Positions 42,430-50,379 of a stretch of 64,000 nucleotides of DNA are shown piece after piece. The stretch comes from Amycolatopsis xylanica (lineage in GTDB: Bacteria; Actinomycetota; Actinomycetes; Mycobacteriales; Pseudonocardiaceae). The notes beneath the pieces were generated by a model. The model had not been told where the DNA came from. It made no database searches and was given only the letters and a program-made list of their open reading frames with translations. The translations under genes and the position numbers were made by a program. Location: positions 620,001 through 684,000 of the forward strand of contig NZ_FNON01000003.1 in the NCBI RefSeq assembly GCF_900107045.1, written 5' to 3'. The number at the start of each line of letters is the position of its first letter. Position 1 is the stretch's first letter.

Positions 42430-43634
42430 TCAACCTCGAAGCCCCCAGGAAGGCCGGCGCGCTGATCAACCAGGCGTACCAGGCCGCGGCCGAGGTCTTC
42501 CGGCCGATCTCCCGCAAGTACGACCGCGCCGAGCACACCTACCCGGCCGAGCTGGACATGTTCGCCGCGCTGCTGGACGGCCTCAACTCCTCCGGCGAGG
42601 GCGGCGCGGGCGCGGCGGGCGTCCGCCGCAACGAGAAGGAAGCCGAGAAGGGCAACCGCAACGGCGCCAACCTCAACGTCGTGCTCGGCACGATCGAGAT
42701 GTGCTGGGGCGACGTCGGTCTCTTGCTGACGATGCCGCGCCAGGGCCTCGGCAACGCGGCCATCGCGTCGGTCGCGAACGAGGAGCAGCTCAAGCGCTTC
42801 TCCGGCATCTGGGCCGCGATGGCCATCACCGAGCCCGGCTGCGGCTCGGACTCGGCCGCGATCACCGCGACCGCCCGCCTCGACGGCGACGAGTACGTCC
42901 TCAACGGCGAGAAGATCTTCGTCACCTCCGGCGAGCGCGCCGACGCCGTGGTCGTCTGGGCGACGCTCGACAAGACCAAGGGCCGCGCGGCCATCAAGTC
43001 CTTCGTGGTCGAAAAGGGCACCCCCGGCTTCGAGGTCGTCCGCGTCGAGCACAAACTCGGCATCCGGGCGTCCGACACGGCCGTCCTCCGCTTCGAGAAC
43101 TGCCGCGTCCCCAAGGACAATCTCCTCGGCACCCCCGAGATCGACACCAAAAAGGGCTTCGCGGGGGTCATGCAGACCTTCGACAACACCCGCCCACTGG
43201 TCGCCGCCATGGGCGTCGGCGTCGCCCGCGCGGCCTTGGAGGAGACCGCCCGCATCCTCGCCGACGCGGGCGTGGTCGTCGACTACGACAAGCCCGCCAA
43301 CACCCAGCACGCGGCCGCGGCGGCCTACCTCCAGCTCGAGGCGGACTACGAGTCGGCCTACCTGCTGACGCTCGAGTCCGCGTGGATGGCCGACAACCGC
43401 AAGCCGAACTCACTCCAGGCCTCGATGGCCAAGGCGAAGGCAGGCCGCTCGGTCGTCGACATCACGCTCAAGTGTGTCGAACTGGCCGGAATCGTGGGCT
43501 ACACCGAGGAATCCTTGCTGGAGAAGTGGGCGCGCGACGCGAAGATCCTGGACATCTTCGAAGGCACCCAGCAGATCCAGCAGCTGATCGTGGCTCGCCG
43601 GATCCTCGGCAAGACCTCGACCGAGCTCAAGTAG
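42426..43634 (+). CDS. Acyl-CoA dehydrogenase (second of a coupled pair)
   Basis: GTG 42426 overlaps the previous stop. The 402-aa protein has AMAITEPGCGSDSAAITATA (FAD-binding block), KIFVTSGERADAVVVWA, and the catalytic Glu in LDIFEGTQQIQQLIVARRIL. It lies in one operon with the preceding paralogue; their N-terminal regions differ strongly, so they are not a recent duplication. The substrate chain length is not inferable. Family B palindromes follow the stop. Confidence 0.9.
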   Translation: MINLEAPRKAGALINQAYQAAAEVFRPISRKYDRAEHTYPAELDMFAALLDGLNSSGEGGAGAAGVRRNEKEAEKGNRNGANLNVVLGTIEMCWGDVGLLLTMPRQGLGNAAIASVANEEQLKRFSGIWAAMAITEPGCGSDSAAITATARLDGDEYVLNGEKIFVTSGERADAVVVWATLDKTKGRAAIKSFVVEKGTPGFEVVRVEHKLGIRASDTAVLRFENCRVPKDNLLGTPEIDTKKGFAGVMQTFDNTRPLVAAMGVGVARAALEETARILADAGVVVDYDKPANTQHAAAAAYLQLEADYESAYLLTLESAWMADNRKPNSLQASMAKAKAGRSVVDITLKCVELAGIVGYTEESLLEKWARDAKILDIFEGTQQIQQLIVARRILGKTSTELK

Positions 43635-43641
43635 GAGCCGA

Positions 43642-43694
43642 AGCCCGAAAGTGACTTTCGTCAGATCGCATCTGACGAAAGTGGCTTTCGGGCT
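43642..43694. repeat. Family B palindrome, copy 2
   Basis: Arms AGCCCGAAAGTGACTTTCGT (plus CAGA) and the near-complement flank a 5-nt loop TCGCA. The one changed pair (GTGAC against GTGGC) is the only mismatch. It lies 7 bp after the acyl-CoA dehydrogenase stop. Confidence 0.83.
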
Positions 43695-43705
43695 ATCGCA
43701 TCTGA

Positions 43706-43749
43706 CGAGAGTCACTTTCGGGGTGTGCGACGCCCCGAAGTGACTCTCG
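43706..43749. repeat. Family B-related palindrome, copy 3
   Basis: CGAGAGTCACTTTCGGGG pairs with CCCCGAAGTGACTCTCG with one bulged T. It directly follows copy 2 and shares its GTCACTTTCGGG words, so the gap holds a double palindrome ending 36 bp before the MASE1 gene. Confidence 0.8.
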
Positions 43750-43785
43750 GGCGCTGGGCCCAAGCCGGGGTAGGCTTTCGGATCC

Positions 43786-44817
43786 ATGGTGCGCGATCCG
43801 GAGCGGTCTATGAGCCGAACAGGCCCCCAGTTCGGCCGCACAACGCCGTGGGCTGTCTTGGTCTTGGCCGTCGCGGCGGCCTACCTCATCGGCGCCAGGG
43901 TCGGCTTCCAGCTCGCCATGATCGACTTGAAGATCACCCCGCTCTGGCCGCCGACCGGCATCGCGCTCGCGGCGCTGCTGCTGTTCGGCCCGCGGGTCTG
44001 GCCGGGGATCAGCCTCGGCGCGCTGGCGGCGAACGCGATCGTCGGGGGCGAGCCCATCGTGGCGTTCCTCGGGATCACCATCGGCAACACGCTGGCGCCG
44101 CTGACCGCCTATTACCTGCTGAAACGGCTCGGGTTCCGGCGCGAGCTCGACCGGCTCAAAGACGCGCTGCTCCTGGTGTTCGCCGGTGCGCTGGGTGCGA
44201 TGCTCGTCAGCGCGACCATCGGCTCGGCGGTGCTGGCCGCGTCCGGCACGGTCAGCTACTTCTGGACTGGGTGGACCGTGTGGTGGACCGGTGACGCGAT
44301 GGGCGTGCTCACGGTCGCGCCGCTGCTGCTCATCGCGCCCCGCTTCCGGTGGCCGCGCGAGGTCCCGCTCGGCCGCTGGGTCGAGGCGATCGCGCTCGCC
44401 ACGGGCATGATCGGCACGGCGGTCGTCGCGACGACCACGCCTGCGACCTTGCTGTTCACCGTGTTCCCGTGGCTGATCTGGGCCGCGCTCCGCTTCGAGC
44501 AGGCCGGCGCGCTGTGCGGCGCGCTCGCCGTCTGCACGATCGCGATACTGGCCGCCGCGCATGGCTGGGGGCCGTTCTCCTTGATGACACTGCCGCTGCG
44601 CATGATCACGCTGCAGGCGCTGGACGGCTCGGTCGCGCTGACCGCGCTACTGCTCGCGACCGTCACCGTGCAGCGCAACCGCGCGGAAGCCGAGGTCGCC
44701 ATGGCCTGCGTCCAGCTCAACGAGATGGTCGCGCGCATCGCGCCGGCTCAGTCACTGCGCGGGGCGGTTCTCGACATCATCCAGAACATCTCGAACCGCC
44801 CGCCCCGCGATCCCTAG
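43786..44817 (+). CDS. MASE1 membrane protein without an output domain
   Basis: The 343-aa protein is almost wholly membrane: eight or so hydrophobic helices with the MASE1 signature LWPPTGIALAALLLFGPRVW and WTVWWTGDAMGVLTVAPLLL. MASE1 is normally an input domain for histidine kinases or GGDEF proteins, but only ~50 soluble residues follow here (RNRAEAEVAMACVQLNEMVA), with no kinase or cyclase motif. It may signal through a partner. ATG 43810 is an alternative start. The stop overlaps that of the convergent hydrolase by 4 bp. Confidence 0.8.
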   Translation: MVRDPERSMSRTGPQFGRTTPWAVLVLAVAAAYLIGARVGFQLAMIDLKITPLWPPTGIALAALLLFGPRVWPGISLGALAANAIVGGEPIVAFLGITIGNTLAPLTAYYLLKRLGFRRELDRLKDALLLVFAGALGAMLVSATIGSAVLAASGTVSYFWTGWTVWWTGDAMGVLTVAPLLLIAPRFRWPREVPLGRWVEAIALATGMIGTAVVATTTPATLLFTVFPWLIWAALRFEQAGALCGALAVCTIAILAAAHGWGPFSLMTLPLRMITLQALDGSVALTALLLATVTVQRNRAEAEVAMACVQLNEMVARIAPAQSLRGAVLDIIQNISNRPPRDP

Positions 44818-45869
44818 ACCACCTGTTCGGCCAGGAACTCGTCCAGGTAGCGCCACGTCGAGTTACGCGCCTTGCGGCCGGTGAGCACGCCGAGGTGACC
44901 ACCCGGCGCCGTCTCGAACCGCACCGACGGCGCGTTCTCCAGCAGCCCGACCACCCGCTCGACCGAGGGCCGCGGCGCGATCGTGTCGTTCTCGCCCGCG
45001 ACGATCAGGGTCGGCACCTTCACGTCCGCCAGCGAGATGACGCGGCCGTTCAGGTCGACCGTCCCTTCGGCCAGGTCATTCGTCCTGAACAGCCGGTGGT
45101 ACAGCTGGCCGAACGTCCGGCCCGGGTACGCGATCATGTTGTCCATGAAGTGGTCGACGGCCTCGATCTGCGCGAGGTAGTCCCGGTCGTCGAGATTCTT
45201 CAAGATCGCGATCGGCTTGGTGATCTCCTTGCTGATGCCGGTCGCGCGGAAGACCTTGCTGACCAAATAGGACGGTGCGCCGCCGAACGCGCGGTAGATC
45301 GGGGTGAGCAGGTGCCCGTTGGTCAGGTCCACCAGCGGGCGGAACGGCGCCATGATCGGGATCGCGGTGAAGTCGACCGGCGAGCCGATCGCGGTGATCG
45401 ACTCGATCGGCAGCTCGGGCTGGTCGGCCGAGACGAGCATCGAGAAGATGCCGCCGAGCGACCACGAGACCAGGTGCACGCCCTGACCGCCCGCGTCGGC
45501 GGAGACCTTGCGGATCGCGCGCGGGAGCACCTCGTCGATCCAGTGCTCGATGCCGAGACGGCGGTCGGAGAACGCGACGTTGCCGTAGTCGACCAGGTAG
45601 GTGCTGCGGCCGTCTTCGACGAGGTGCTCGATGAGGCTGCAGCCGCGGCGCAGGTCGAAGCAGAGCGCCGGCGCGGCCAGCGGGGGCACGAGCAGGATCG
45701 GCGGGCCGGACGCGGGCGCGGCGCCGGTGGTCATCCGGTAGACCGAGCGGTTCGGGCCCTGGTCGATCAGCACCCTCGGCATCGGGCGCAGATCCGCGAC
45801 GCCGCCATGCAGCACCTTCCCGACCACGTTCGACGCGGCGGCGGCCAAGCGGGCCGGTGCGGAAACCAT
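44814..45869 (-). CDS. Alpha/beta hydrolase, PHA-synthase/depolymerase-like
   Basis: The 351-aa protein resembles the PhaC-type alpha/beta fold: PILLVPPLAAPALCFDLRRG, HLVSWSLGGIFSML with Ser in the SWSLGG elbow (true PHA synthases have Cys there), Asp in AGENDTIAP and His in PGGHLGVLTG. The triad therefore fits a hydrolase or acyltransferase acting on lipids rather than polyester synthesis. GGAGG precedes the ATG. It follows an SDR gene by 123 bp with a hairpin between. Confidence 0.83.
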   Translation of the reverse strand: MVSAPARLAAAASNVVGKVLHGGVADLRPMPRVLIDQGPNRSVYRMTTGAAPASGPPILLVPPLAAPALCFDLRRGCSLIEHLVEDGRSTYLVDYGNVAFSDRRLGIEHWIDEVLPRAIRKVSADAGGQGVHLVSWSLGGIFSMLVSADQPELPIESITAIGSPVDFTAIPIMAPFRPLVDLTNGHLLTPIYRAFGGAPSYLVSKVFRATGISKEITKPIAILKNLDDRDYLAQIEAVDHFMDNMIAYPGRTFGQLYHRLFRTNDLAEGTVDLNGRVISLADVKVPTLIVAGENDTIAPRPSVERVVGLLENAPSVRFETAPGGHLGVLTGRKARNSTWRYLDEFLAEQVV

Positions 45870-45965
45870 TCATGCCTCCAAGAAGGTTCGAGGAAGCAAT
45901 CTTGCCGGGTAACCGGGGCACGACTCAACCACCACTCTGACGGCCATCCCACCCAGCGGTCCACT

Positions 45966-45991
45966 TCGGACGGTGCGGTTAGTCCGTCCGA
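45966..45991 (-). terminator. Hairpin after the SDR gene
   Basis: TCGGACGG / CCGTCCGA, 10-nt loop, just downstream of the SDR stop (45993). It may attenuate read-through to the hydrolase gene. Confidence 0.5.
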
Positions 45992-45992
45992 G

Positions 45993-46853
45993 TTAAGAAT
46001 CGCCGTCCGCGCCGACCGAAGGCGCGCTTTCGGCGGCCCGCGCTTCATAGCCCGAACGCGCGCTGGAATGGGCCGCTGAAGCCAAAAGCTGGTCTCCACC
46101 GAGCGCACGCGCGATCCATTCACCGGCCGCCCTCGGCAGCAGCCGTGTGATTCTTCCCATCGCGTCCAATGATTTCGGGACGAAGACGTCGAAATGTGGC
46201 CTGCGTAACGCGTCGACGATCGCGTCGGCCACGTCTTCCGGCCGCAATGACTTGAAGAACTTCGCCTCGCCGAGCCCGCTCGCCAGCTCCGTGCGGACGA
46301 TCGCCGGCATCACGCACGACACCTCGACGCCGCTGCCGCGCAGTTCGAGCCGGACGGCTTCGGACAAACCGACCACCGCGTGCTTCGTCGCGCAGTAGGT
46401 CGCCGCGCCGGGGAAACCGGCCTTGCCCGCCATCGACGCGACGTTCACGATGTGGCCCGACGCCCGCGGCCGCATCCGCAGCATCGCCTCGCGCGTGCCG
46501 TGGATGACCGCGTGCAGGTTGATCTCCAGCTGCCGCCGGGTCGACGCGTCGTCCTCCTCGTCTAGCGGCGACAGCGGCATGATCCCGGCGTTGTTGATCA
46601 ACACGTCGATCGGCCCGAGCCGCCGCTCGACCTCGTCGAGGAACGCGGTGAACCCGCGGATGTCGGTGACGTCGAGCGACAATCCGAGCGCGTCCAGCTC
46701 CGCCGCGGTCTTCTCGACTTCGACCTGATCGAGGTCGCCGAGCGCCAGTTTCGCGCCCTGATCACGCAGCGCGGCGGCCGTTTTCGCGCCGATGCCCCGC
46801 GCGCCCCCGGTGATGACGATGACCTTGCCCCGCAAAGAACGTCGCTTGCCCAT
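45993..46853 (-). CDS. Short-chain dehydrogenase/reductase
   Basis: The 286-aa SDR has the cofactor motif VITGGARGIGAKTAAALRDQ, the NNAGIMP block and the catalytic Tyr-x-x-x-Lys in ATYCATKHAVVGL, with the Ser in VNVASMAGKAG. The acidic residue after strand 2 (LALGDLDQ) suggests NAD(H) preference. AGGAGG precedes its ATG. The extended C-terminus (~35 residues after the core) is polar and unremarkable. It probably shares a transcript with the GNAT and methionine aminopeptidase genes upstream. Confidence 0.9.
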   Translation of the reverse strand: MGKRRSLRGKVIVITGGARGIGAKTAAALRDQGAKLALGDLDQVEVEKTAAELDALGLSLDVTDIRGFTAFLDEVERRLGPIDVLINNAGIMPLSPLDEEDDASTRRQLEINLHAVIHGTREAMLRMRPRASGHIVNVASMAGKAGFPGAATYCATKHAVVGLSEAVRLELRGSGVEVSCVMPAIVRTELASGLGEAKFFKSLRPEDVADAIVDALRRPHFDVFVPKSLDAMGRITRLLPRAAGEWIARALGGDQLLASAAHSSARSGYEARAAESAPSVGADGDS

Positions 46854-46890
46854 TTCGCCTCCTTATTGGCAGCATGCCAATCCGGTGCGG

Positions 46891-47397
46891 CTAGGGCAAC
46901 CGCCGGTCGAATACCTGACCGATCCAGCCCTGGTGGTCGAACTGGAACGTCGGCGTGAAGCCCTGCCCCTCGTAGTAGCGCACGAGATCGCCGTCGCCGC
47001 CCGCCCAGCAGTCCACCCGGAGCAGGCCGACGCCGAGCCGCTCGGCCTCGGCGAGCGAATGCCGGATCAGGTGCCCGCCGACGTCGTTGCCGGTGTGCTT
47101 ACGCGACGTGATCAGCAGCCGGATGTAGAGCTCCGGCTCGTCGACGGGAGTCACCATGTCCGGGCACTGCTGGGAGACGATGAGCGCCCCGGCGGGCTCA
47201 CCGTCGATTTCGGCGATGAACACGCCAGGGCCCGCGACCATCTCGCGCAGCCACTCGACGCGCTTGGGGATGCCCGACCAAGGCTTGGAGCCCCATTGGC
47301 CTTCGCTGCCGCGCTCGGTCAGCCAGACAACGGCGTCGTCGAAGAACTGGATCACGGCCTGGAAGTCGTCAGGACCGCCTTTCCGAATAGTTACCAT
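46891..47397 (-). CDS. GNAT-family N-acetyltransferase
   Basis: The 168-aa protein has the GNAT core: IAEIDGEPAGALIVSQQ (strand 4), LLITSRKHTGNDVGGHLIRH (acetyl-CoA pyrophosphate loop) and LLRVDCWAGGDGDLVRYYEG (motif B). The substrate is unknown. It starts 10 bp after the stop of the methionine aminopeptidase gene and is followed after 37 bp by the SDR, so all three likely form one operon under the palindrome at 48177-48202. Confidence 0.85.
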   Translation of the reverse strand: MVTIRKGGPDDFQAVIQFFDDAVVWLTERGSEGQWGSKPWSGIPKRVEWLREMVAGPGVFIAEIDGEPAGALIVSQQCPDMVTPVDEPELYIRLLITSRKHTGNDVGGHLIRHSLAEAERLGVGLLRVDCWAGGDGDLVRYYEGQGFTPTFQFDHQGWIGQVFDRRLP

Positions 47398-47406
47398 GCC
47401 TAAGTT

Positions 47407-48174
47407 CTACTCGACGGTGAGCACCCAGGGGCCGTTTTCCGTGACCGCGACGGTGTGTTCGACATGCGCGGCGCGACTGCCGTCCAGGGTGTGCAGCGTC
47501 CAGCCGTCCGCCGCGTGCCGGTAGCCGTCGGAGCCACCTCGGATGAACATCGGCTCGATCGCGAACGCCATGCCCGCCTTGAGTTTCAGCCCCCGGCCGG
47601 GCCGCGCCTCGTTCGGCACGCTCGGGTCCTCGTGCATCGCCCGGCCGATGCCGTGGCCGCCGTGATCGTCGAGCAGCCCGTACCCGGCAGGCCTGCCGAC
47701 ACCCGCGACGGCATGCCCGACGTCACCCAGCCTGTTGCCCACCACCAGCGCGTCGATCCCTGCCTGGAGTGCGCGCTCGGTGGTCGCGATGAGCTCCAGG
47801 TCGGCCGGATCCGCGGCGCCGACCACGAAGCTGATCGCGGCGTCACCGTGCCAGCCGTCGATGTACGCGCCGCCGTCGATGCTGACCAGGTCGCCGTCGC
47901 GGAGCCGGTAGTCCGACGGGATCCCGTGCACGACCGCGTCGTTGACGCTCGCGCAGATCACGGCCGGGAACGGCGTCGGCGCCGACCTGGGCTGATAGTG
48001 CAGGAACGACGGCTTGGCCCCGTTTTCCGCGATGACCTGCGCCGCGACCTCGTCCAGCTCGCGCAGGCTCACCCCGATCGCCGACGCCTCCTTGACCGCG
48101 CGCAGCGTCCGCGCGACGACCCGCCCGGCCTCGCGCATGACGTCCAGCTCACCCTGAGTCTTGATCTCAACCAT
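47407..48174 (-). CDS. map: Methionine aminopeptidase, type I
   Basis: The 255-aa enzyme has all five metal ligands of the pita-bread fold: two Asp in SIDGGAYIDGWHGDAAISF, His in DDHGGHGIGRAMHEDP, Glu in GMAFAIEPMF and Glu in AAHVEHTVAVTE. It removes initiator Met from nascent proteins. It is not in the ribosomal-protein/adk context of the usual housekeeping copy, so it is probably an additional copy. ATG 48174 lies 7 nt after a TATAGT box and only 2 nt from a perfect 26-bp palindrome, indicating a leaderless, tightly regulated message. Confidence 0.93.
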   Translation of the reverse strand: MVEIKTQGELDVMREAGRVVARTLRAVKEASAIGVSLRELDEVAAQVIAENGAKPSFLHYQPRSAPTPFPAVICASVNDAVVHGIPSDYRLRDGDLVSIDGGAYIDGWHGDAAISFVVGAADPADLELIATTERALQAGIDALVVGNRLGDVGHAVAGVGRPAGYGLLDDHGGHGIGRAMHEDPSVPNEARPGRGLKLKAGMAFAIEPMFIRGGSDGYRHAADGWTLHTLDGSRAAHVEHTVAVTENGPWVLTVE

Positions 48175-48176
48175 GC

Positions 48177-48202
48177 CGATAACTATACCGGTATAGTTAT
48201 CG
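48177..48202. promoter_or_regulatory. Perfect 26-bp palindromic operator in front of map
   Basis: CGATAACTATACC and its exact complement, no spacer. It contains the predicted -10 box (TATAGT on the minus strand) and abuts the start codon. A dimeric repressor bound here would block initiation. No regulator gene is adjacent. Confidence 0.75.
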
Positions 48203-48316
48203 CTCGTCGAGCAGGCCGCCCCATCGCGCAGACCTGTTCCGGCACGCACAACCCCCACCGGCCGGTGGCGTCTCCCTGGACGACCAACCACTCCACGGAC
48301 CATTGGGGATTCACGG

Positions 48317-48734
48317 ATGTCTTCAACCACAACAGGAATAGTCGCGGGCTGCCTGCTGCTCATCGGCGGCCTCACCCCGGCCGCGGCGGCGGACGAGGTG
48401 CTCACGCCCCAGGGCTGTCACCGGCTCAAGCTCGGCCATTCACCGTTGCAGGCACTGGCCACCGGCTACCTGGTGGGCCCGCCATGGGACGACGGTTTCT
48501 GCAACCGCTACGCCACGGTCGACCGTCGCCGACGTCAAAGCGACCTACGGCGACGCGTTCGAGTACCGCCGCGGCTTCACCGCGATGGCACCGGGCTACG
48601 ACGACCGCGGCTACGAGATGTGGATCGAGGACCACTACGACGAGAACGGCCACTACACCGAAGACGCGAAGGTGACGCAGATCGGGATCGAGTGGATCCC
48701 GGGCTTCGACTGCTTGTCCTTCGGCGACGGCTGA
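48317..48734 (+). pseudogene. Frameshifted paralogue of the secreted protein at 24581-25120
   Basis: ATG 48317 opens a signal peptide (GCLLLIGGLTPAAAADE) and continues VLTPQGCHRLKLGH ... WDDGFCNRYATVDR, matching the intact protein. Homology then jumps to another frame: VADVKATYGDAFEYRRGF ... GYEMWIEDHYDENG ... FDCLSFGDG with stop at 48732. Compared with the intact gene, a segment equal to 107 nt is missing; 107 is not a multiple of three. At the junction the intact gene has TCGACC and TCGACG at the two ends of the missing segment, so slippage between short repeats explains the loss. The whole C-terminal half is therefore out of frame. Confidence 0.82.
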
Positions 48735-49224
48735 ACGCTCGCGAGTGGTATCGCCGGTTCTATTGAGCGGAAGGTCGAAGGTGGCGCGTCTCGCTTGCTC
48801 GGTCACGACCGGGGTGGCTGTGGTGGAAATGCGTCGTTGAACGCCTCGAAACCCACACAGTCAACCTGATTGACCAGTGGCTGAGGTCCGTTTGGGGCGA
48901 GGTGAGTGCGGTTTGCGGCGTTGAACGACGCAAACGGCACTCACCCAGGCACTAGGCCCTGGTATGACAGGCACTAGGCCCAGGTATGAGAGGCCTTCAT
49001 CCACGCTCGGCGTGAGTGAGGGCCTCCCTCACCCGAACCGAGCGAGTCAGGGCCTCCCTCACCCGCATATACGGTCGAACTAGGCCCTCACCCCACGGAT
49101 CCGAGCGAAGTAGGCCCTCACCCACGCCCGACCACACCCTCGGACACGGGCGAGGCAGCCGAGAAGGGGTCGTGAGTGTTTTCGCCGGTTAGAACCGGCG
49201 AAAACACTCACGACCCCCCGAGGG
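48735..49224. repeat. Gene-free stretch with several short repeat types
   Basis: A 490-bp stretch without a gene. It has a decayed half of a family A element (48736-48763), an imperfect palindrome GGTGAGTGC...GCACTCACC at 48901-48945, two adjacent 22-bp direct repeats (48947-48968 and 48969-48990, one or two changes, beginning AGGCACTAGGCCC), two copies of G-T-G/C-A-G + GGCCTCCCTCACCCG (49016-49035, 49046-49065), two related TAGGCCCTCACCC words (near 49080 and 49110), and a full family A palindrome at 49166-49217. Confidence 0.75.
49166..49217. repeat. Family A palindrome, copy 8
   Basis: GGGGTCGTGAGTGTTTTCGC and complement around CCGGTTAGAACCGG; the arms carry the paired change TTTTCGC / GCGAAAA. 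It ends 8 bp before the acyl-CoA dehydrogenase stop. Confidence 0.88.
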
Positions 49225-50379
49225 CTAGGCGACGCCGAGGTGGCGGGCGATGAGCATGCGCTGGACCTCGGAGGTGCCTTCGCCGATCTCGAGGATCTTG
49301 GCGTCGCGGTAGAAACGGCCGACCGGGAACTCGTTCATGAAGCCGTAGCCGCCGAAGATCTGGGTCGCGTCGCGGGAGTTGTCCATCGCGGCATTGGAGG
49401 CGACGAGCTTGGCGATCGCGGCCTCCTTCTTGAACGGCTCGCCGCGCAGCATCTTCGACGCGGCCTGGTAGTACGCGAGCCGCGCGGTGTGCGCGCGGAT
49501 CTCCATGTCGGCGATCTTGAACTGGATCGCCTGGTATTCGCCGATCTTCTTGCCGAACGCCTCGCGCTCCTTGACGTACTTCAGGCACTCGTCGACACAG
49601 CCCTGCGAAAGACCGACCGACAGCGCCGCGATCGCGATGCGGCCTTCGTCCAAAATGGACAGGAACTGGGCGTAGCCGCGGCCGCGGTCGCCGACCAGGT
49701 TCTCCGCCGGGACACGGCAGTCCTCGAAGGCGAGTTCGTGCGTGTCCGAGCAGTTCCAGCCGACCTTGGAGTACTTCGGCGCGACCGTGAAACCGGGCGT
49801 GTCCGACGGCAGGATGATCGCGGAGATCTCCTTACGGCCGTTCTCCTTGACGTCGGTGACCGCGGTGACCGTGACCAGCTTGGTGATGTCGGTGCCCGAG
49901 TTCGTGATGAACGACTTGCTGCCGTTGATCACCCAGCTGTCGCCGTCGAGCTTGGCCCGCGTGCGTGTCGCGCCCGCGTCCGAACCGCCGCCGGGTTCGG
50001 TCAACCCGAACGCACCGAGCGCCTCACCCGAGGTCAGCTGCGGAAGCCAGGTCTCCTTCTGCTCCTGGGTGCCGAACCGGTAAATCGGCATCGCGCCCAG
50101 CGAAACCCCGGCTTCCAGGGTGATCGCGACCGACGAGTCGACGCGCGCGAGTTCCTCGAGCGTCAGGCACAGCGCGAAGTAGTCGCCGCCCATGCCGCCG
50201 AACTCCTCGGGGAACGGCAGGCCGAACAGGCCCATCTCCCCCATTTTCGCGACGATCTCGTAAGGGAATTCCTCGCGCTCGTAAAGCCCGCCGATCACGG
50301 GAGCTACCTCGGACCGCGCGAAATCCTCGACGGTCTTGCGCAGCGCCTCGTACTCTTCGTCCAACCGGAAGTCGATCAC
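49225..50379 (-). CDS. Acyl-CoA dehydrogenase of the AccA1/AccD1 (branched-chain acid) operon
   Basis: The 384-aa protein has [32 protein letters not shown] and a C-terminal [20 protein letters not shown] then [20 protein letters not shown]. It is third in an accD-accA-fadE order like Rv2502c-Rv2501c-Rv2500c (FadE19), which points to leucine breakdown, where isovaleryl-CoA would be the substrate. However the Glu of GEGTSEV is at the classical catalytic position, whereas human-type isovaleryl-CoA dehydrogenase has a non-acidic residue there, so a different short branched acyl-CoA is possible. The start overlaps the accA stop by 4 bp. Confidence 0.9.
   Translation of the reverse strand: MIDFRLDEEYEALRKTVEDFARSEVAPVIGGLYEREEFPYEIVAKMGEMGLFGLPFPEEFGGMGGDYFALCLTLEELARVDSSVAITLEAGVSLGAMPIYRFGTQEQKETWLPQLTSGEALGAFGLTEPGGGSDAGATRTRAKLDGDSWVINGSKSFITNSGTDITKLVTVTAVTDVKENGRKEISAIILPSDTPGFTVAPKYSKVGWNCSDTHELAFEDCRVPAENLVGDRGRGYAQFLSILDEGRIAIAALSVGLSQGCVDECLKYVKEREAFGKKIGEYQAIQFKIADMEIRAHTARLAYYQAASKMLRGEPFKKEAAIAKLVASNAAMDNSRDATQIFGGYGFMNEFPVGRFYRDAKILEIGEGTSEVQRMLIARHLGVA

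Noticed and set aside
44814..45869. Polyhydroxyalkanoate synthase
   Set aside because: The nucleophile elbow has Ser (SWSLGG) where PHA synthases have Cys, and no phasin, PhaA or PhaB gene is adjacent.
48901..49130. CRISPR-like array
   Set aside because: The direct repeats are adjacent or irregularly spaced, differ in sequence, have no uniform spacers, and no cas genes are near.
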